Notes under the pieces: generated by a model
Told to the model about the DNA's origin: nothing
The model's database searches: none
Seen by the model: only the letters and a program-made list of their open reading frames with translations
Origin: Panacagrimonas sp046594215
Lineage (GTDB): Bacteria > Pseudomonadota > Gammaproteobacteria > Nevskiales > Nevskiaceae
Assembly (NCBI GenBank): GCA_046594215.1
Contig: JBKJPX010000042.1
Location: forward strand, 4,795 to 68,794
Length of the DNA stretch: 64,000 nucleotides
Direction: 5' to 3'
Shown: positions 61,675 through 64,000 of the stretch, one piece after another
Numbering within the stretch: position 1 is the stretch's first letter
How the letters are laid out: the number at the start of each line of letters is the position of its first letter
Program-made: the position numbers and the translations under genes

Positions 61675-63603
61675 TTACTTCTTGTCGTCCTTCACCTCGG
61701 TGAACTCGGCGTCGACGACGTCATTGTCCTTCGAGGCGCTGGCGCCTCCAGGAGCGGCTCCCGGCGCACCACTCTCGCCGCCGCCAGCCTTGGCGTAGGC
61801 CCGCTCGGCAAGCTTGCCCGAAGCCTCGGCCAACGCACGCGTCTTGGTGTCGATGTCGTCCTTGTCCGAGGTCTTGGTCGCCTCGCGCAGCGCGGCCATG
61901 GCGTCCTCGATGGTCTTCTTCTCGTCGTCCTGCATGTCGGCCGCCAGATCCTTCAGCGACTTCTCGACGCCGTGGATCAGCTGGTCGGCCTGATTGCGCG
62001 CCGTGATCAGCTCATTGAATTTCTTGTCGTCCTCGGCGTGGATCTCGGCGTCCTTCACCATCTTCTTGATCTCGTCGTCCGTGAGACCCGAATTGGCGGT
62101 GATGCGGATGCTCTGTTCCTTGCCGGTGGCCTTGTCCTTGGCGCCCACGTGCAGAATTCCATTGGCGTCGATGTCGAAGGTGACCTCGACCTGCGGCACA
62201 CCGCGCGGCGCCGGCACCACCCCTTCCAGGTTGAACTGGCCGAGCTTCTTGTTGGCGGAAGCCACTTCGCGCTCACCCTGGTAGACCTGAATCGTCACGG
62301 CCGTCTGATTGTCGTCGGCCGTGGTGAAGGTCTCCGACTTGCGCGTCGGGATCGTGGTGTTCTTCTCGATCAGCTTGGTCATCTTGCCGCCGAGCGTCTC
62401 GATTCCCAGCGACAGCGGCGTGACGTCGAGCAGCAGCACGTCCTTTACGTCGCCCGCCAGCACGGCGCCCTGGATGGCGGCACCCGCAGCCACGGCCTCG
62501 TCCGGATTCACGTCCTTGCGCGGCTCGCGGCCGAACAGGGCTTTCACGGTCTCCTGGACCTTGGGCATGCGCGTCTGGCCGCCCACCATGATCACTTCCT
62601 GGATCTCGGCGGCCTTCAGGCCCGCGTCCTTGAGCGCGGTCTGGCAGGGCGCGATGGTCTTCTGGATCAGGTCCTCGACCAGCGCCTCGAGCTTAGCGCG
62701 GCTCAGCTTCATGTTCAGATGCTTCGGTCCCGAGGCATCCGCCGTCACGTACGGCAGGTTGATGTCGGTCTGCGTCGTGCTGGACAGTTCGATCTTGGCC
62801 TTCTCGGCCGATTCCTTCAGACGCTGCAGCGCGAGAGGATCCTTCTTGAGATCGATCCCCTGTTCCTTCTGGAACTCGGAGGCGATGTAGTCGATGACCC
62901 GCATGTCGAAGTCTTCGCCGCCCAGGAACGTATCGCCGTTGGTGGCCAGTACTTCGAACTGGTGCTCGCCGTCGACTTCCGCGATCTCGATGATCGACAC
63001 GTCGAAGGTGCCGCCGCCGAGGTCGTAAACGGCGATCTTGCGATCGCCCTTGACCTTGTCCATGCCGAAGGCCAGCGCGGCCGCGGTCGGCTCGTTGATG
63101 ATGCGCTTGACCTCCAGGCCCGCGATCCGGCCCGCATCCTTGGTCGCCTGGCGCTGGGAATCGTTGAAGTAAGCGGGCACCGTAATGACGGCCTCGGTGA
63201 CCGTCTCGCCGAGGTAATCCTCGGCGGTCTTCTTCATCTTGGCCAGCACCTGCGCAGAGATTTCGGGCGGCGCCATCTTCTTGCCCTTCACCTCGACCCA
63301 GGCGTCGCCGTTGGGCGCCTTGGCGATCTTGTAGGGGACCATGTCGATGTCCTTCTGCACCACGCCGTCTTCGAACCGGCGGCCGATGAGGCGCTTCACC
63401 GCATAGAGCGTGTTGTGCGGATTCGTGACGGCCTGTCGCTTCGCTGCGCGGCCGACGATGACCTGGCCGTCGTCTGCATAGGCCACGATGGACGGCGTGG
63501 TGCGCTCGCCCTCTGAATTTTCGATGACCTTTGCGACGCCACCTTCGAGGATGGCGACGCAGGAGTTGGTGGTGCCGAGGTCGATGCCGACTGCACGAGC
63601 CAT
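61675..63603 (-). CDS. dnaK: Chaperone protein DnaK (Hsp70)
   Basis: A 642-residue Hsp70 from the ATG at 63603 behind AAGGG. The ATPase motifs are GIDLGTTNS, VYDLGGGTFDVSI and the adenosine site near IMVGGQTRMPKVQ; the substrate domain has LLLDVTPLSLGIETLGG. The C-terminus ends VVDAEFTEVKDDKK, as in proteobacteria. The first residues MARAVGIDLGTTNS match actinobacterial DnaK, whereas the text from CVAILEGG onward is proteobacterial. grpE, the usual upstream gene, is missing. Confidence 0.95.
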   Translation of the reverse strand: MARAVGIDLGTTNSCVAILEGGVAKVIENSEGERTTPSIVAYADDGQVIVGRAAKRQAVTNPHNTLYAVKRLIGRRFEDGVVQKDIDMVPYKIAKAPNGDAWVEVKGKKMAPPEISAQVLAKMKKTAEDYLGETVTEAVITVPAYFNDSQRQATKDAGRIAGLEVKRIINEPTAAALAFGMDKVKGDRKIAVYDLGGGTFDVSIIEIAEVDGEHQFEVLATNGDTFLGGEDFDMRVIDYIASEFQKEQGIDLKKDPLALQRLKESAEKAKIELSSTTQTDINLPYVTADASGPKHLNMKLSRAKLEALVEDLIQKTIAPCQTALKDAGLKAAEIQEVIMVGGQTRMPKVQETVKALFGREPRKDVNPDEAVAAGAAIQGAVLAGDVKDVLLLDVTPLSLGIETLGGKMTKLIEKNTTIPTRKSETFTTADDNQTAVTIQVYQGEREVASANKKLGQFNLEGVVPAPRGVPQVEVTFDIDANGILHVGAKDKATGKEQSIRITANSGLTDDEIKKMVKDAEIHAEDDKKFNELITARNQADQLIHGVEKSLKDLAADMQDDEKKTIEDAMAALREATKTSDKDDIDTKTRALAEASGKLAERAYAKAGGGESGAPGAAPGGASASKDNDVVDAEFTEVKDDKK

Positions 63604-63676
63604 GGGTGAGCCCTTCTTGGTACGGGTTGAGTGCGTGCCGCTCATGGTGGCCGCTGTGGGGTCCAACGTCAAATGA

Positions 63677-63699
63677 ACCTGAGTGTTCCCGACTCAGGT
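63677..63699. promoter_or_regulatory. HAIR-like (HspR) inverted repeat upstream of dnaK
   Basis: ACCTGAGT-N7-ACTCAGGT is a perfect 8-bp dyad 74 bases upstream of dnaK. It differs from the HspR element CTTGAGT-N7-ACTCAAG by one base in each arm and has the same 7-base spacer. Confidence 0.55.
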
Positions 63700-63758
63700 G
63701 TCCTGCGTCCGGCCGTCGCTGACCTACCGTTGCCCCACCCGAGGACGAGGAGGAGCCC

Positions 63759-64000
63759 GTGGAGCAACGCCGGCTCGGACGCAGCGGATGCTCGGTCTCC
63801 AGCCTGTGCCTGGGCACGATGACCTTCGGTGACGAGACCGACGAGGCCGGCGCCCACGCGCAGCTCGACCTGTTCGTCGAGGCAGGCGGCACCCTGGTGG
63901 ACACCGCCGACGTCTACTCGGCGGGCGCCTCCGAGTCCCTGGTCGGGAGCTGGCTGGCCGCGCGCCCCGCCGAGGTCCGCGACCGGGTCGTGCTCGCGAC
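63759..64000 (+). CDS. Aldo/keto reductase, N-terminal fragment cut by window end
   Basis: A GTG at 63759 behind AGGAGG opens a frame of 80 codons that runs off the window. The product begins VEQRRLGRSGCSVSSLCLGT and contains DTADVYSAGASESLVGSWL, with the catalytic Asp and Tyr of the AKR family. It is divergent from dnaK with 155 bases between. Third positions are nearly all G or C and the sequence reads like actinobacterial AKRs. Confidence 0.85.
   Translation, partial: MEQRRLGRSGCSVSSLCLGTMTFGDETDEAGAHAQLDLFVEAGGTLVDTADVYSAGASESLVGSWLAARPAEVRDRVVLA

Overview
The window is 64 kb of GC-rich, densely coding bacterial chromosome. The gene content suggests a Gammaproteobacterium, perhaps near Nevskiales, Steroidobacterales or Xanthomonadales: monomeric and dimeric NADP-isocitrate dehydrogenases, YajL, GrxD, NadC, a bcs cellulose operon, DUF1329/DUF2505/MMPL genes, flavin monooxygenases, and a short GGGACTC-type tandem repeat between dnaK and dnaJ. 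That placement is inference. No tRNA, rRNA, CRISPR array, transposase or prophage was recognised. The last ~0.4 kb looks actinobacterial and may be a chimeric join.

Layout. (1) 1-8.1 kb: a 3' fragment of an APH-like kinase, a frameshifted DUF3597 gene, dodecin, an EF-hand protein, a hemerythrin-like protein, thioredoxin 2, an acyl-CoA synthetase and monomeric isocitrate dehydrogenase. (2) 8.7-16.5 kb: an arsenic island. The minus-strand series runs arsR, a deletion remnant joining arsI' to 'arsC, ACR3 efflux pump, a fused ArsC-VOC protein, glutaredoxin-type arsC, arsH and a small membrane protein. ArsA, two AhpD-like proteins and an ECF sigma factor lie beyond. (3) 16.6-21.6 kb: a lipoprotein, a PA2928-like protein, DUF167, an amidohydrolase and an MDR oxidoreductase. 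(4) 21.7-35.4 kb: a catabolic region with two Baeyer-Villiger-type monooxygenases, a sigma-54 activator, a muconolactone-isomerase-like protein, an MMPL/RND transporter, an AraC regulator, DUF1329 and DUF2505 proteins. It resembles gene sets for cyclic ketones, terpenes or steroids. (5) 35.4-41.5 kb: one minus-strand series of a CheY-like regulator, a receiver with a degenerate EAL domain, a histidine kinase with an ethylene-receptor-type membrane domain, then SRPBCC, CoA-transferase and amidohydrolase genes. (6) 41.6-49.9 kb: CinA-like protein, an isocitrate dehydrogenase fused to two CBS domains, yajL, grxD, a PuuD-like membrane protein, argF, a solo LuxR followed by a lux box and an EAL phosphodiesterase, and nadC. 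(7) 49.9-60.1 kb: bcsA-bcsB-bcsC-TPR without bcsZ, behind a long palindrome-rich leader and a small BcsR/BcsP-like gene. (8) 60.4-64 kb: dnaJ, dnaK and a truncated divergent aldo/keto reductase.

How the parts may work together (inference). The LuxR/lux box/EAL unit could tie cell density to c-di-GMP, and BcsA carries a PilZ c-di-GMP site, so cellulose output 8 kb away is a plausible target. The ethylene-receptor-like kinase with its two receivers is a separate signalling module that may also touch c-di-GMP. The arsenic island covers sensing, reduction, ATP-driven or ACR3 efflux and organoarsenical oxidation, and has been reshaped by fusion and deletion.
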